A program made the position numbers and the translations under genes. DNA of 64,000 nt from Mucidula mucida (Eukaryota; Basidiomycota; Agaricomycetes; Agaricales; Physalacriaceae): assembly GCA_015501055.1 (NCBI GenBank), contig JADNYV010000051.1, forward strand, positions 62,001 through 126,000, given 5' to 3'. This document shows, piece after piece, positions 9,883 to 21,915 of the stretch. Every line of letters starts with the position of its first letter. The first letter of the stretch is position 1. A model generated the notes under the pieces. The model did no database searches and was not told the origin of the DNA. It was given only the letters and a program-made list of their open reading frames with translations.

Positions 9883-12800
9883 GAGCGCGCCGGGGTTGTA
9901 CAACGGCACCGTCGGGAGCAGCTCAAACACATGCTGCGCAACAGCGCGCGACATTGACCGCGCGCCCGCCTCCGTCGAGTTCATCACAGCGTGCACCTGC
10001 GCGTCCTGCACCATGCCCTCGTCATCGACCCCGCCGTTCGTCGGGAGCGTCGTCACAGGGCTGTTGAGGTTGACGCCCCTGCCGTCCCAGATGCACCGTA
10101 CGTCGTTGCCCGGGATGATCTGCACCAGCCGACCGGTCTCTAACCGCCGGACTTCGATGAACCGGCTGTCAAAGAGGAGGATGTACGGAATGTGAAGGGC
10201 GACGCGATCAGCCGTACCCTCCCATTCAACAGCTGTCGTGGCCCGATTGGGGTCGCCATGCTTGTCCACGAAGAGACCGAACTCTGTAGACACAGCAGTC
10301 AGCGCTAATCACACCAGACGCGAGGGAAGGGAACTGACCATCGTAACATAACAGGAACTCGTCCTCCGCCGACCTGAACATACCGATAGGTCGACAGGAA
10401 TCACAGCGTTTTGCCAGCGATGCATACTTGGCATCATCAGGTACTCGTGGGATCGTAACACTTTTGAATCTAAATGGCGATCAGAATGCATGCCTTCACT
10501 CCAAGCTGAAGAACGTACTCATTAAGGTTCATAATCTCAAAGCCTTTCGCGCATAGGATAGCTATGTTGGCTTTCAAGAAGATAAGGTCGAAAGACTCGG
10601 ATGGCAGGAAGAAATCCTACATAACGTCGTCAGTCCAATGTGACGAGAAAGAGACTGAAAGGCAACTCACTCGGTATATCCTAAACCACTCAGACTTTGC
10701 CGACTTGAAACCCAAACGAGAACCAAACCCTCCAGGTGCCTTCACCCTCTCGTTGATCTTATCTCCTACGGGCTCCAAGACGCGGAATATACTTTCCAAC
10801 TGACAGCCACGTCGTTAAGCGCCAGGTAGGATAACGAAATAGAACAACTTACGCCCTTCTTTTTCATGTACACCACCAACGTACGTCCATGCAACGTGCC
10901 AATGCTGAAAAAGTGCACATCTTTGGCGCCACTGAGCTTCTGAGGAACCTGCGAAGCGTGTGATACCGTTGGGCTGGATGGCACAAGCGCTTCAATGTGA
11001 TATGCGAAAAGAGACTGAAGCTGCCGTTAGTAAGAAGCGCGCTTGAAGAAGAAGAAGCATGCCTTATCCGCCAACACCAGGAAAAGACCAAACTCTTCCA
11101 GCATCGCACATTGTGTCACCAGCTTGAGATGCAAAACGCGTCGCATAGCTGAGTAAAAGTCAGCGGTGATACGACCAGAAGTAGACCGAAAACATACACT
11201 TTGGGTCATGGCGGAAACCAATCCAGACACCCTCCGCACAACCAATAGCGACCAAACCGCGTCCATCGGCCGTAACAAAGGGAACAGAACATGTAACTTT
11301 GCCAGTCAACGAGTTCTCTTGGTTCCATGCTGCCGGAGGTGACACCGGTCCACTAAGCATAGACGGAATGAGGAAAGTATCCGAACTAAGCGTCTCAATC
11401 TCGAAGACCTTGTTCGACTCTTGCACCACCTTGCGTATCACAAGCGCCTCCTCCAGCTTTTCCTTCCACTCCGTACGGGCCTGGGCAGTTTCCGCGTAGA
11501 GTATGTACGGACCGCCCATGCGTCCGTTGTGATGAAGCGTGCACGGGTACACGGCACGAGCGTCTGTACTGCTTTCGGGCGAAGAAACGCCAGGCGTACC
11601 ATTGGGGCCTTCCGTGTGTCGTTCACCACGAAGACCACGTAGTAAGCCCGCGCTTCGCTGTGTCGGTGGATCCGAGAAACTGACCAGTGTCAATAGATCG
11701 AGCGGTGTAGGCTAAAGGCCGAATCAGTCAAGCACAGGGTTGAAACTGGGAAGCGTACTCTGCGATTGACATAATAATATGTGACACCGTCCTTCTCCTT
11801 GGGTTTGGTGAGAACAACTGCAAAGATGATCAGAAGAGATGTTCGAGAGGACGCAATGTACCGCGTACGATAGTTGTCGAAGAGAAGAACAAAGAGTTCA
11901 CTCCATCCGTTCCATTCGAGACCACTGTCCGGCTGTCTCAACAACTTGCCAGAGTGTATCAACGAACGGTGCTGGTCAAGAAGATCCATATCCTAAAACT
12001 TTGGTTGAAATCTCGCACTTTACAACGAAGGCGGACGAAAACGTACCACTGTCTCCCCGTGCTTGAAGATCAGATACGAGCTATACCTCCACAACTCGAC
12101 TTTCTGCTTCGCTGACACTACTCCCGGCTCCGTGTCTTTACCAATAGACTTGATCACTTCCAGAACTTGCGGAATATCCTTCCTATCGTCATGCCCTGGC
12201 GGTGTCTCGTCCAGGATACCTTTCAAAAGTAGCTCATACCGCAGCAGCCTAGGGATGGGTCGATTGATGAAATTCTTCATATCCAGCCGATGGGCATCGG
12301 GATGACGAACACATTTCTAGAGGTATCTGTCAATCACAGGCCAAGGAGCACGAAGCAAGGGATACCGACCTCGACGAATTCCTTGAACGCCGGATTCATC
12401 GCCATCTCATTATCAATTCTGTAAGCGGCTATCGGGTAGTTGGGAATATACTCCATATACGCGTCCCGGAAGTGCAGCGCCGCATCAAACATTGGTGCTG
12501 TCACACTCCGTATTATCGGATGCTCATCCCGCTGAATTTCGTGGAATTTCTCCACCAGCCGGCGATGGTGAACGCCAAGTTCCTTGAAGTTATGGAAAAC
12601 GTCGTCAATGAACTGATTCAGCTTGCTGGGGTCCATGATGGGTGGGTCGGCATTGCGCAGAGGTTGGATATACATCTGCGAACATCTCAGTGAAACCGGG
12701 CCATGAGAAGAAAACGACGCACGATTTCAATGTTCTCCAAATCCTTTACATACGCCATCTCGCCCTTGATGAGTTCGAATATAATGCTGAACCAGTCTCA

Positions 12801-15430
12801 GCTTAGACATGCTTCCACCGTAAGAGAAAACTTACGCCTGTCGCTTTGCGTCCTCCTTCGCCATACTCTTGCGCATATCCGCCGAGACCATGTCGTGCCA
12901 TTCCCACTTCCCCGGCGCCCCTTTGCCCATCGCAATTTGGAACGTCCTTAGTTGGGCCGCGCTCTGGAGATTCTTGATCGCTTCAATAGCTTGCAAGAGG
13001 TAGTCTCCGTCGGGATTTCCATGCGCCGTCTCATGATAGATCGCCTCAAGAAAGACAGGATATTTCTGCAGATGCTCTGACGGCCGGTTCAAAAAATGCT
13101 TGAGGTTGAGATAGATATTCTCCTCGCCCTCCCGGTTTGTGTGTCGGGCGCATTGCTGTCGAAATATTATCAGCCAATCAGATCAGTAAAGCATAGAGGA
13201 AGGACACACCTCAAAAAACCTCCTCAAATCTGGATTGCTCTCTTCCTCCTCCTTAAGCCGCTTCTCCGCCAAAGGATAGTTACCAATGTAGATCGGATAC
13301 GCCAGTCTGAAGTCCACCGTCGCCGCCTCCAAAAACACGTCCCCAATCCGCTGAATGACGAACTGCTGCTCGCGCTGCCGGACATACATCACCTCCAGTA
13401 ACCGCCGATTGCACTCCCGCAAATCCAGAATATTGCCGAATACTGCATCGATAAAGTCCTCCAATTTCGATACAGGTTCTATGATGGGAGGATCGGCGCA
13501 TCTGAGAGGTCGAATAAAGTCGTTTTCAACCGTATCGAGATCAGCGAGGTATTGATCCTCCTTGTTGATGATCTTATGGATAATGGTTTGTCGGTTGATC
13601 TCGCTCTCCGGTAAGGAATCAAGCACCTCCTTCGGTACCGTGCTGGGCCAGTCCGGCTTTTGCTCTGGAGCAGGCTGTTCTACAGGCGCGTGAGCAGGTC
13701 CAAGAATAGACGTTCCTCGTCGTGGACATGAGTAAGAGTAGCACGGCGCCTCGTCCACGCACGTCGCAACGTAGCACTTGGTCAACATCGTCACGACCCC
13801 CGTCGGGAGTTCTTCGCTGACGGGCGGCGCATCCGACGCGCCGTCTCGGTCATCCAGGAACATGAAGACATCTTCCACGCCATCTTGCAGCACGCGACCA
13901 CCCCACTCGACCTCGTAAAAGTAAAGTTGACTCTGTAGACTTCGAGCGACCTGTAGAGCCGCGCGCCGGTCATTAGTCGACATGCGAAGATTGATGGCGA
14001 GCTCTCGTTGTATGAGTGACTGGATCGTGGACACGATGTCCTTGCCCGTAAACGCGCGCGGATATGGTATGCTTCCCTTGACATGCGTTCCTCTGGGCAC
14101 CTTGTCCTTAAGCTGCACAGCCAAATGTGACAAGAGCGAAAAATTGACAAAGTTCTCTTCTCCCTCGTCTTCGTCTTCCCAATATTCAACATCAGCGTCG
14201 TCATAGTCCTGGGAATGTGAATAGTTGGCGATATCGCGCAGCATTTCGCTAGGGCGACGCATAACGTTGCTGGGACCGTCGTCGTAATACTGGTCGGAGG
14301 GACTGATGGGTTCGGGGTGTGGAACATAGTAAACTTTGGGTGGCAGAGAGGCGGAAACGGGGAGGGAGGAAGACGAAGAGGGCGTTATCTGATAGTCCTG
14401 AGACGTGGTTCCGTTGACAGCTATATTTCTATGCTGAGCTTTGTCGAAATAGCTCGCGGAGGACGAGTCTGGGGGAGACATGAAACTGGGCCCAGGTTCT
14501 AGCTGGGAGGAGGAGGAACTGGGGTATGGTTGACTGTACTGACTGGAGTACTGGTCGTGTATATGATCGCGACTGGGTTTCCGATGCATAGTTGGACTGA
14601 GTACGTCAAGGCTTTGGTGGGAAGAGTGATGATGGTGGGGGTCGGGCGGTGATATGGGCCGACGAGTCTGTGAGGGCTCGCGGCTGCCGTGAGTGGGCTC
14701 GTATGGATCGTATGAAGGCTCCCAGACTGGCTCATTCCTTGAGCCAGCTGTAGAAGGTCTGGGGCTGGCAGGAAGACCAGCACCACGCGGCGGCTCTGGC
14801 AGGCGCCTATTGGCTGAGCTCCGATTCCCAGTTGCTTTGCGTAAGAGATCGCCATTCGAGGACGGGTACGAGTCGTGGCGCAGATCACCACTAGAGTCCG
14901 AGTGTCGATGACCGTGGCCAGGGCGGGTATCGAACAATTCAGGCTCGGGCATCGCGAAGGACGGCGAGGTCGAATTACTACCTGGCGTGGGCAGCGGCCT
15001 GCGGATACTGCCATTGCCTTGTACAGGCGATGGTGATGGACTGCTTTTGGGGTACGTCGAAGGCACTGGCAAATTGAACGAATCTTGTCTGAATGTTAGG
15101 AAATGAATAGATTCGCATGCAAAATACGCACTGCTGGGGTCGTCGCCGTACCGTCGGCCATTGCTCGATGCTGCCCGTTTCTGCGTCTGCGGTGCTGCAC
15201 GCCATCAAGTCGGTCGTCGTCGAATACAACAAGAAGCACGTACTAGGCATCCTGGCCGGGTAGTCACGGTCATTGACCTCGCCATACACGCTATATATCG
15301 TGTCGATATCCTTCTCCGTCGACGGCGGTGGGTCCTCCGTATCAAATCCAGCCCATACTTGCTCGTAAAGCTGCTGCAGATCCTGGTCGATGGGAGAGCT
15401 CGAACGCTGCCTCGTCTTGGAGGTCGACAT
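9814..15430 (-). CDS. Rho1 guanine nucleotide exchange factor (DEP, DH-DH, PH, CNH)
   Basis: A Rom1/Rom2-type activator of Rho1, which controls cell-wall synthesis and polarity at the plasma membrane. The start is the ATG at 15430 (MSTSKTRQRSSS). After a serine/proline-rich N-terminal third comes a DEP domain (about 14160-13850, LLSHLAVQLKDKVPRG). A first DH domain starts at INRQTIIHKIINKEDQYLADL (13605), with HFLNRPSEHLQKYPVFLEAI near 13080. After WEWHDMVSADMRKSMAKE a second DH starts at IIFELIKGEMAYVKDLENI (12780), with FINRPIPRLLRYELLLKGIL near 12260. A PH domain follows (WSELFVLLFDNY, VYPCTLHHNGRMGGPYIL, 11900-11450), then a CNH domain (from GRGLVAIGCAEGVWIG at 11270 to VRCIWDGRGVNL at 10090). 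About 14 introns, all compatible in phase; about 1,600 residues. The stop lies in a duplicated segment. Confidence 0.93.
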
Positions 15431-16279
15431 GGCGCCAGTCGGAGGTGATCGAGGCGGTCAGATAACGCCCAGCGGCGACGGCGGGAACGGTAACAGCGGC
15501 GCCTGCGTCGATGGTCCTAGTGTACGCCTGCGAAATACTGGATATTCCCGCGTAAATACGAATATTCTGCGGTCGAGGTGACAGGTAAAGTCTGGTTAGA
15601 TATCAAGCATAATCGAGATTACATCATATCCTTAAATTAAATTAACTAATGTGACTTACTCAAGTACCTTAAGGTACCTTACCAGCCTCTAGTCGTCTCT
15701 ACCGCAGGAGCAAACGCTAAGTAGGGAAATAGATGCAATCTTCAATTCGCGTGACAGGTATGGAGAGCGAGAATTACCGGTGCTGGTAACATTGAGAAGG
15801 GCATCGAGTAGACTTACAAGTACAAGAACGCCACATCTCATGCCGACGGCTAGTACTAGGCAAATTTGCGGATTTTCCGCTTTCCAAGTGCAGTGGCATT
15901 TCTCACTTCATAAAGATGATCACGCTACGAACGCATGTTGAGCTTCTATTCCCGATCATGATGCGCGCCTGCTCGGATTTTCTTTCACTACAGACTCATA
16001 TTGAGTCATACCGAGTCATACACCACGCAACAACCCCGATCTTGTCCGTGTTCATGTCCGTTCTTGACAAAATGGCTACTCTAAGTAGTACAGATCTACC
16101 ATTCCCCCAGTATTCCTGGGCAAAGCCTCGCACCGAGTGTGGAGTTTACAGGAGAAACTTACTACTACAACGTACCGCAAAATGCGGACACCCCAGACAA
16201 CAAATCCGGCCGCATTCAAAGTGTATTGCTCCGTCGGGCAGTTGAGTATAAATACCTCGGACTGTGCCTATGTATGTCG
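15431..16279. other. Intergenic; promoter side of the exchange factor
   Basis: AT-rich upstream flank with a palindromic CTTAAGGTACCTT near 15667-15680. The only longer frame (15916-16245, +) has no family signal. No gene is supported. Confidence 0.5.
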
Positions 16280-16800
16280 TGCGTGGAGAGGACAGAGGCG
16301 CGGCGAGAGCAAAAGCAAACCATACGTGGAAGATAGAGCAAAAAGTATTTGTTATCGGCGCCACGGTATGAATTTCAGCTTCTGGATGGCGCGAGTCTTC
16401 GATCGTGACAGAAACAAAGGACTACAGTCGCGACGACCGCGCGAGGCCCTTTCACTGCGGCTTTCATATGTGTGTATGTTATAGCATACATAGGATGTTG
16501 CTGGGCGTGTCGTCCCAGGAGAAAACAAGCTGAACGCAGTACGCGTTCGCCTTCAATCTCTCCGAAGCACAAAGAATTGCCAGGGGAGGATGGAAAGCTG
16601 CTCATCGAGTACGCGCCCTTCAAGCTGGGCCCGTGATACATGTCAGTAAGTTTCGTCCGTTCTGCTGTGTCTGAAGCGACAACATAAACAAGGTCATACA
16701 CGCGTCCTAAAATGAAGTTTTGCATATTCGACAGTATATTCAAGTCAACGGGAACTATTGCGCTTCGCGTTCTATCAGACGTTCAGAAAATAGAACTTGA
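16280..16800. repeat. 3'-flank segment of the F-box array, copy 1
   Basis: Matches 17260-17687 in order: CATACGTGGAAGATAGAGCA, CCCAGGAGAAAACAAG, an ACACGC-TCCTA-AATGAAG block, and GACGTTCAGAAA-TAGA-CTTGAACCG. A partial third copy lies at 20600-20760. It marks the left edge of the tandem array. Confidence 0.7.
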
Positions 16801-17123
16801 ACCGATATATCGAGCTTACCTGTTTCCGTTCAGCTATACACAGATCCACAAATAGTACCAGTGTATACACTCCAATAGAACGATGAAGTAGCTTACCACT
16901 GGCGAACAATCTTGGAGACGCGAGTGAGGTACACAGCGGTACACGGGTCCTGGTACGCAGCACCTTCGAGGATATAGCGCGCCACATCGGTCGGGAGATC
17001 TGGAAATGGCTTTACTGAAGCCAAGTCCATGCCGGCGAAAGTCGAATTTGGTGGAAGGAAGGAAGGAGTAGCTTTCGGCAACTTCCGAGCGGTAACACCT
17101 TGCAATTCAACGCCCACCTTCAT
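16775..17123 (-). pseudogene. F-box-like gene, unit A, internally deleted
   Basis: Exon 1 (17123 to about 16897) encodes FPDLPTDVARYILEGAAYQD and SKIVRQW, nearly the same as exon 1 of the minus-strand genes in units B and C. The intron start is followed almost at once by the C-terminal DLCIAERK codons; the roughly 700 bases of exon 2 that hold the leucine-rich body are missing. It is therefore a dead copy made by internal deletion. Confidence 0.75.
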
Positions 17124-17140
17124 TCAACATTGCAGCCTGT

Positions 17141-17260
17141 ATGCATATAGCATATTGGCCTGATTTGCCTCTGGATGTGGTTCGGCTCTTCATGGAAGCC
17201 GCTGCAAGGTCGGATCGCTCGACCGCCCACAGTGTTGTTCGTGGGATGAGGGAGGTGGGT
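17141..17260 (+). pseudogene. F-box-like gene, unit A, truncated
   Basis: Encodes only the exon-1 start, PDLPLDVVRLFMEAAARSDRS, matching the plus-strand genes at 18948 and 21916. It diverges after DRSTAHS and joins directly to the 3'-flank repeat, so exon 2 is lost. It lies head-to-head with the unit A minus-strand relic, only 17 bases apart. Confidence 0.75.
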
Positions 17261-17687
17261 AGTAGGGCGGCGAGAGGTAAAGGGAATCATACGTGGAAGA
17301 TAGAGCAGGTGGAAGATAGAGCAGAAATTATGAAGTTTCGGCGCTTCTTATGACGGTATGGGTTTTATAACGTCGTATGGATAGGCGAGTCCTCGGTTGT
17401 AACGGAAAGGTATCGTTGTCCCAGGAGAAAACAAGATTTGAATGTACGTAGTCGATGACGCGTTCCTATTCAGCAGTAAGTATCGCGAGAAGAGCGTGGC
17501 GAGCTGCTCATTGATTACGACTTCTTCGTGGATTAATAAGTTGGACCTATGATACATATTCAATTGAAGTCTCAATCGTACATTCTGCTGTGATTGGAGC
17601 CACAATATAGCCAAGAACGTACACGCATCCTAGAATGAAGCTCTGTATATTCAACGGTGTATTTTTCGCAAGAGAAACTATTGCCAT
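17261..17687. repeat. 3'-flank segment of the F-box array, copy 2
   Basis: Second copy of the flank that precedes each minus-strand F-box gene of the array; same block order as 16280-16800. Confidence 0.7.
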
Positions 17688-18917
17688 TCACACCACTCCG
17701 CGTTCTAGCAGACGTTCAGAAATTAGACCTTGAACCGATATATCGAGCTTACCCAAACGTTCCCGTTTCCGTTCAGCTATACACAGATCCGCAAACTCCC
17801 AGGTATCCATAACACTTCGACCATCGCCCCAATCCGACTCTACCGAATGGTCCTGAGGGAAACGATGCACGCCGTCGACTACTTTGTAAGAATCATCCAT
17901 GGCTCGGGTGATCACAACCAAACGATCCGATGCCTGTATGAGCGGGTCCATCATGGACCTTAGGCGCGTGATGCCATGTTCGTTTCTCGCAAGCGACAGG
18001 CAGTCTGCATTGAGAAGGATCACCAATGTTTCAAGAGTACTTGGTAGCCTCGCCAGGGGTTCCTTTATCCATGCAAGGAGTCGGCCATGCGACAGGAGAT
18101 GGGAGATTGCTGCGCCCGAGAGGCAGAGGTGTGTGAGTCTGGGGCAGCCCGTGAAGATCTCTCGCCATGGAATAGACGCCTCGGCATCAATGTCTGCTTC
18201 ATCCAGATTCAAGTGAGTCAGTGACAGTGGCCAGCAATCCAGTCTTGGCACTGTCGCTGTGATATCAAACACAGAGAGGTGTGTCGGACGAATGCAGCCT
18301 TGTGATCCTAGAAATTCTGGCAGGAGCGTAGAGTTACGTTCTGGAAGCCAGAGAGCGAGGCGCTCCAAGCCACGGCATGCACTCAGGACAACATTCAAGG
18401 ACTCCTTCTCGCTTGCCAATGGACAAGCGGAGTCTGGAGGTAGTTCCAAACACCCCTCTTCGTAATCACCGACAAGAAGAATTTCGACGTGGCGGGCAAA
18501 GAACATGGGATCGTTGCGGGAGACTATCGAGTGGTGAAATTTCTCGAGCTTTAGCCGACTTTTGATTACGATGGTGTGATGCAGAACGGGATCAATCCTA
18601 ATCGGAGCACAGTCGTGAGTGTATACACTCCAAAATAACGATGAACTTTAAAATAACGATGAAGTAGCTTACCACTGGCGAACAATTTTGGAGACATGCG
18701 TGAGGTGCTTAGCGGTACGCGGGTCCTCGTACGCAGCACCTTCAAGGAGATAGCGCGCCACATCAATGGGGAGATCCGGAAATGACTTTACCGAAGCCAA
18801 GTCCATGCCGTCGACAGTTGAATTTGGTGGAAGGAAGGAAGGAGAATGCTTCTCGGCATCTTCCGCACCTAGGAGCGGCTTTGACGGGCCGGAAACACCT
18901 TGCAATTCAACGCCCAC
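17688..18917 (-). CDS. F-box-like protein, unit B minus-strand member
   Basis: Two exons, 18917-18673 and 18597-17688, joined at RQW|IDPVLHHT, give 384 residues. Exon 1 carries the short F-box-like helix pair FPDLPIDVARYLLEGAA and HLTHVSKIVRQW (about residues 45-80). Exon 2 contains leucine-rich segments (CRGLERLALWLPE, LSLTHLNLDEAD, CPRLTHLCLSGAA) and ends with the DLCIAERKRERLGKL region. A possible splice donor (GTAAGC) after that point could give a different C-terminus. Probably an SCF substrate receptor; target unknown. The start at 18917 lies 30 bases from the start of the opposing gene; an internal ATG at 18806 is the alternative. It is 3.0 kb from its unit C copy. Confidence 0.78.
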
Positions 18918-18947
18918 CTTGATTCAACGTCTCGGCGCTATACACAA
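18918..18947. promoter_or_regulatory. Divergent start region of the unit B F-box pair
   Basis: Only 30 bases separate the two start codons, so promoter elements or 5' leaders must overlap the opposing coding sequence, unless the minus-strand gene starts at 18806. The same head-to-head arrangement is kept in units A and C. Confidence 0.5.
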
Positions 18948-19982
18948 ATGGCATATTCCCCTGATTTGCCACTGGATGTGATTCGGCTTTTCATGGAAGC
19001 CGCTGCATGGTCGGATCGCTCGATCGCCTACAACCTCACCCTCGTCTCAAGGGATGTTCATCAATGGTAAGTGTGCCAAGTTGTGCGTGACTCCGTGTTC
19101 ATTTCTTGCAGGATAAATCCTATTCTGTACCATACCATCACGCTTGACACGCCCACAACATTCTCTGCCTTTGCTGTCTGTATGGTTGCGCGCAACGATC
19201 CCGAATTCTTTCATCGCGCAGTCAAAGATCTGACCATCGGCAAATTCGAGTTGGAACACTTTCCCCAGCAAGGGATTAACTTTGATGATTGTATGACTGT
19301 CATCTTGACAACATGCACAGGCGTCGAGCGCTTCTCGATCTTGACTGCTACGACTTTTCGCCTAAAATGGAAGCATATGCAGCCGAAATATGTCTTCTTT
19401 GTTGTAGGAAAAGATGCAGAGTCATTTCCACTCTTATACAATCTGCTGTCCCCATCTTTAACCCACCTTCATCTCGACTTTGCCTCACCCGACGGTCTTA
19501 GCATCTACAAATCCATCGTAGCCGTATCCGTGTTCAAGCAATCCCCTGGACTCAGCCATCTTCAGCTCTCCGGTGGCGCTTTCGAAAGTCTGGAACCACA
19601 GAAATTTCGTCAGGCCATTGATCCCATTGTGTCTATCCTCCCGCAAACGCTTACCAGACTTATCATCCATGCGATATCGTTGCGTGCATGGGATCTTAAT
19701 CATCTAATCAATCCCATCGCCACCATGCTCGTGCAGGCGTTCACTAGGCTGATGGTCAGTGCAATGCCAAGTCGCGTACACACCGATAGTACACGTATCC
19801 CCGTTCAATTGAAAGTATTCCAATCTGACCCCCGCGTTGTGTTCATTCTCCCAATGAACCACCCACTCAATGCAGTGGAGGAAATACAATCGCACGAGGA
19901 AAGCAGGGACGCATACTTGACGCGGGCGGATATTCATTGTGAGGAGTTTTGTGCTAGATATCTTGATGTTGTTAGTGCTTAG
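18948..19982 (+). CDS. F-box-like protein, unit B plus-strand member
   Basis: Two exons, 18948-19066 and 19112-19982, with a 45-base intron (GTAAGT to TTGCAG), give 329 residues. Exon 1 is SPDLPLDVIRLFMEAAAWSD then LTLVSRDVHQW, the same short F-box-like module as the opposing gene. Exon 2 has leucine-rich segments (ACNRVER-like TCTGVERFSILT, PSLTHLHLDFAS, PGLSHLQLSGGAFESL, LPQTLTRLIIHAI) and ends ARYLDVVSA. Compared with its unit C copy it carries an extra 30-odd residues (near 19685-19760), where the LPQTLTRL-like block is repeated. Confidence 0.8.
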
Positions 19983-20200
19983 ATGGCTATGATCCACTTG
20001 TATAGATAAATGCCACTAAGTTTGGTCATAGATCACAATCTTCTAGCGGTGCCTAGTGTTGAACGGGGACGCGACTCTGAGATGGTGATGGCGGGAAAAG
20101 CCCCCTTACATTCCGAGGTGATCGAGTCATAGCTACTGTATGTATGTATTTACCTAGCAGCTCTTGGAAGCCGAGCAGCCGAACACACAGATTCCAACAC
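19983..20200. other. Intergenic, nothing recognised
   Basis: Downstream flank of the unit B plus-strand gene; part of the tandem unit, comparable to 22844-22958. Confidence 0.4.
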
Positions 20201-20395
20201 CTAGTCTCCTTGCCATTTCTTCAGTCCAAACTCGAGATTAAAAGAACAATGTACACGAACTTCCAAAAGCTTAAGACTCGAATCATCAAGATCCAGCAGG
20301 CCCGCTTCCTCCGCCCTCAATATCAGCCAACTCATGCTAGTGATGTACGTCCCGCGAACATCATCCGCGTTCAGCGATTCGATGACCATGTCAAT
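20201..20395 (-). pseudogene. C-terminal leucine-rich F-box relic, unit B
   Basis: The minus strand encodes EEAGLLDLDDSSLKLLEVRVHC, matching EEAGLLDLYEMSLKLLEDRARC of the unit C relic and the C-terminal block of the F-box protein at 7041-8726. No upstream domain remains. Confidence 0.6.
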
Positions 20396-20759
20396 GACGA
20401 AAAGTTGGGCAACGTCAATACGGCTGGCAGAATGTCGGCCTATACCCTAGATACAAGTTCCGGACAGAGTGACCAGTTACTGGAACATAGAACGTCAAGA
20501 GCGCCGCTCTGTAAGCTTCACGCCAAGCTGGAGGGGCATCTGGGACAACGGGATCATTACACGCCCGTGGCGGGCACAGGAGGACCAAACTCAATGGATT
20601 CACAGAGATCTTTTACAATATAGCCTAGGACGTACACGCATCCTAGAATGAACCTCTGAATATTCAACGGTGTCCTTCGCTTGATGGAAACTATTGCCAA
20701 AGTTCACACCGCTCCGCGTTCTAAAAGGCATTCAGAGACCAGAACTGGCAATCGATACA
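20396..20759. repeat. 3'-flank segment of the F-box array, copy 3 (partial)
   Basis: From about 20600 it matches 17580-17760: CAATATAGCC, ACGTACACGCATCCTAGAATG and the GCGTTCTA-AGACATTCAGA block. The first 200 bases are not recognisably shared. Confidence 0.55.
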
Positions 20760-21817
20760 TCAAGCTAGCTTACCGAAACGTTTCCTTTTCCGTTCAGCTA
20801 TACAGAGATCCGCAAACTCCCAGGTATCCATAACACTACGACCGTCACCCCAATCCGACTCTACCGAATGACCCTGAGGGAAACGATACACGCCGTCGAC
20901 TAGTTCATCCATGGCTTGAGTGATCACGACCAACCGATCCGATGCCTGTATGAGCGGGTCCATTATGGACCTTAGGCGCATGGTACCATATTCGTTTCTC
21001 GCAACCGACAGAAGAATCACGAATGCGGTAATCGTATTCGGCAGCATTGCGAGGGGCTCCAGTATCCATGCAAGGAGGCTGTCGTTTGAGAGGCGACGGG
21101 TGATGGCTGTACCCGAGAGCCAGACATGTGTAAGTTTGGGGCAGTCCATGAAGATCTCTCGCCATGGAATAGACGCCTCCTCTGCTTCATCCAAATGCAA
21201 GTGAGTCAGCGACGGTGGCCAACAGCCCAGACTCGTGCCCGTCATCTGTGAGATATCGAGCACAGACAGGTATGTCGGGCGAATGCAGCCGTACTGCCCA
21301 AAAACTTTTGAGAGAACGGTAAAGTTATGGTCCGGAAACCAGAAAGCCAAGCGTTCTAGGCCAGAGCATGCACCCAGGATAATGTCTAAAGATTCCTTCT
21401 CGGTTGGCAATGGATAATTGAGGTCGAGAGGCAGTTTGAGAAAACCGTCTTCGCAATCACCGATAAGAAGAATTTTGACGTGGCGGGCAAAGAACACGGG
21501 ATTGTTGCGGGAAACGAATTGAAAGGTAAAATTTCTCGAGCTATAGAGAAGTCCGTATCACGATGGTATGATGCAGTATGGGATCAATCCTACAGGCACG
21601 TTGGCATGAGGGACTGCAATAATCAAGTCGCTTACCACTGGCGAACAATTTTGGAGACACGCGTGAGGTGGCTAGCGGTACAGAGGTCCTCGTACGCAGC
21701 ACCTTCGAGGAGATAGCGCGCTACGTCAGTAGGGAGATCAGGAAATGGCTTTACTGAAGCCAAATCCATGCCGTCAAAAGTTGAATTTGGTGGAAGGAAG
21801 GAAGGAGCTTTCGGCAT
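20760..21817 (-). CDS. F-box-like protein, unit C minus-strand member
   Basis: Exon 1 (21817-21636) encodes FPDLPTDVARYLLEGAAYED and SKIVRQ. The acceptor used in unit B (here before 21590) leads into a TAG stop and a one-base frameshift. A second acceptor 50 bases on (CTCTATAG, exon from 21540) bypasses both and opens a frame to 20760, giving 320 residues: FVSRNNPVFFARHVKILLIGD, CSGLERLAFWFPD, PSLTHLHLDEAEEA, ending KRFGKLA. The protein would lack about 20 residues present in unit B (IDPVLHHTI region). Either the splice site has shifted to rescue the gene, or it is a young pseudogene. Confidence 0.62.
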
Positions 21818-21915
21818 CTTCCGAACTCAGTACTCAGGAGCAGGCCGGATCTAAGTACACCCTTGCTGTTGAACGCTCATCTTGCTTCAAGTTTAACATT
21901 GCGGCCTTTACACAG

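Noticed and set aside
14693..15448. Plus-strand frames opposite the exchange-factor N-terminus
   Set aside because: They are antisense to the GC-rich serine/proline-coding exon, a common source of false open frames.
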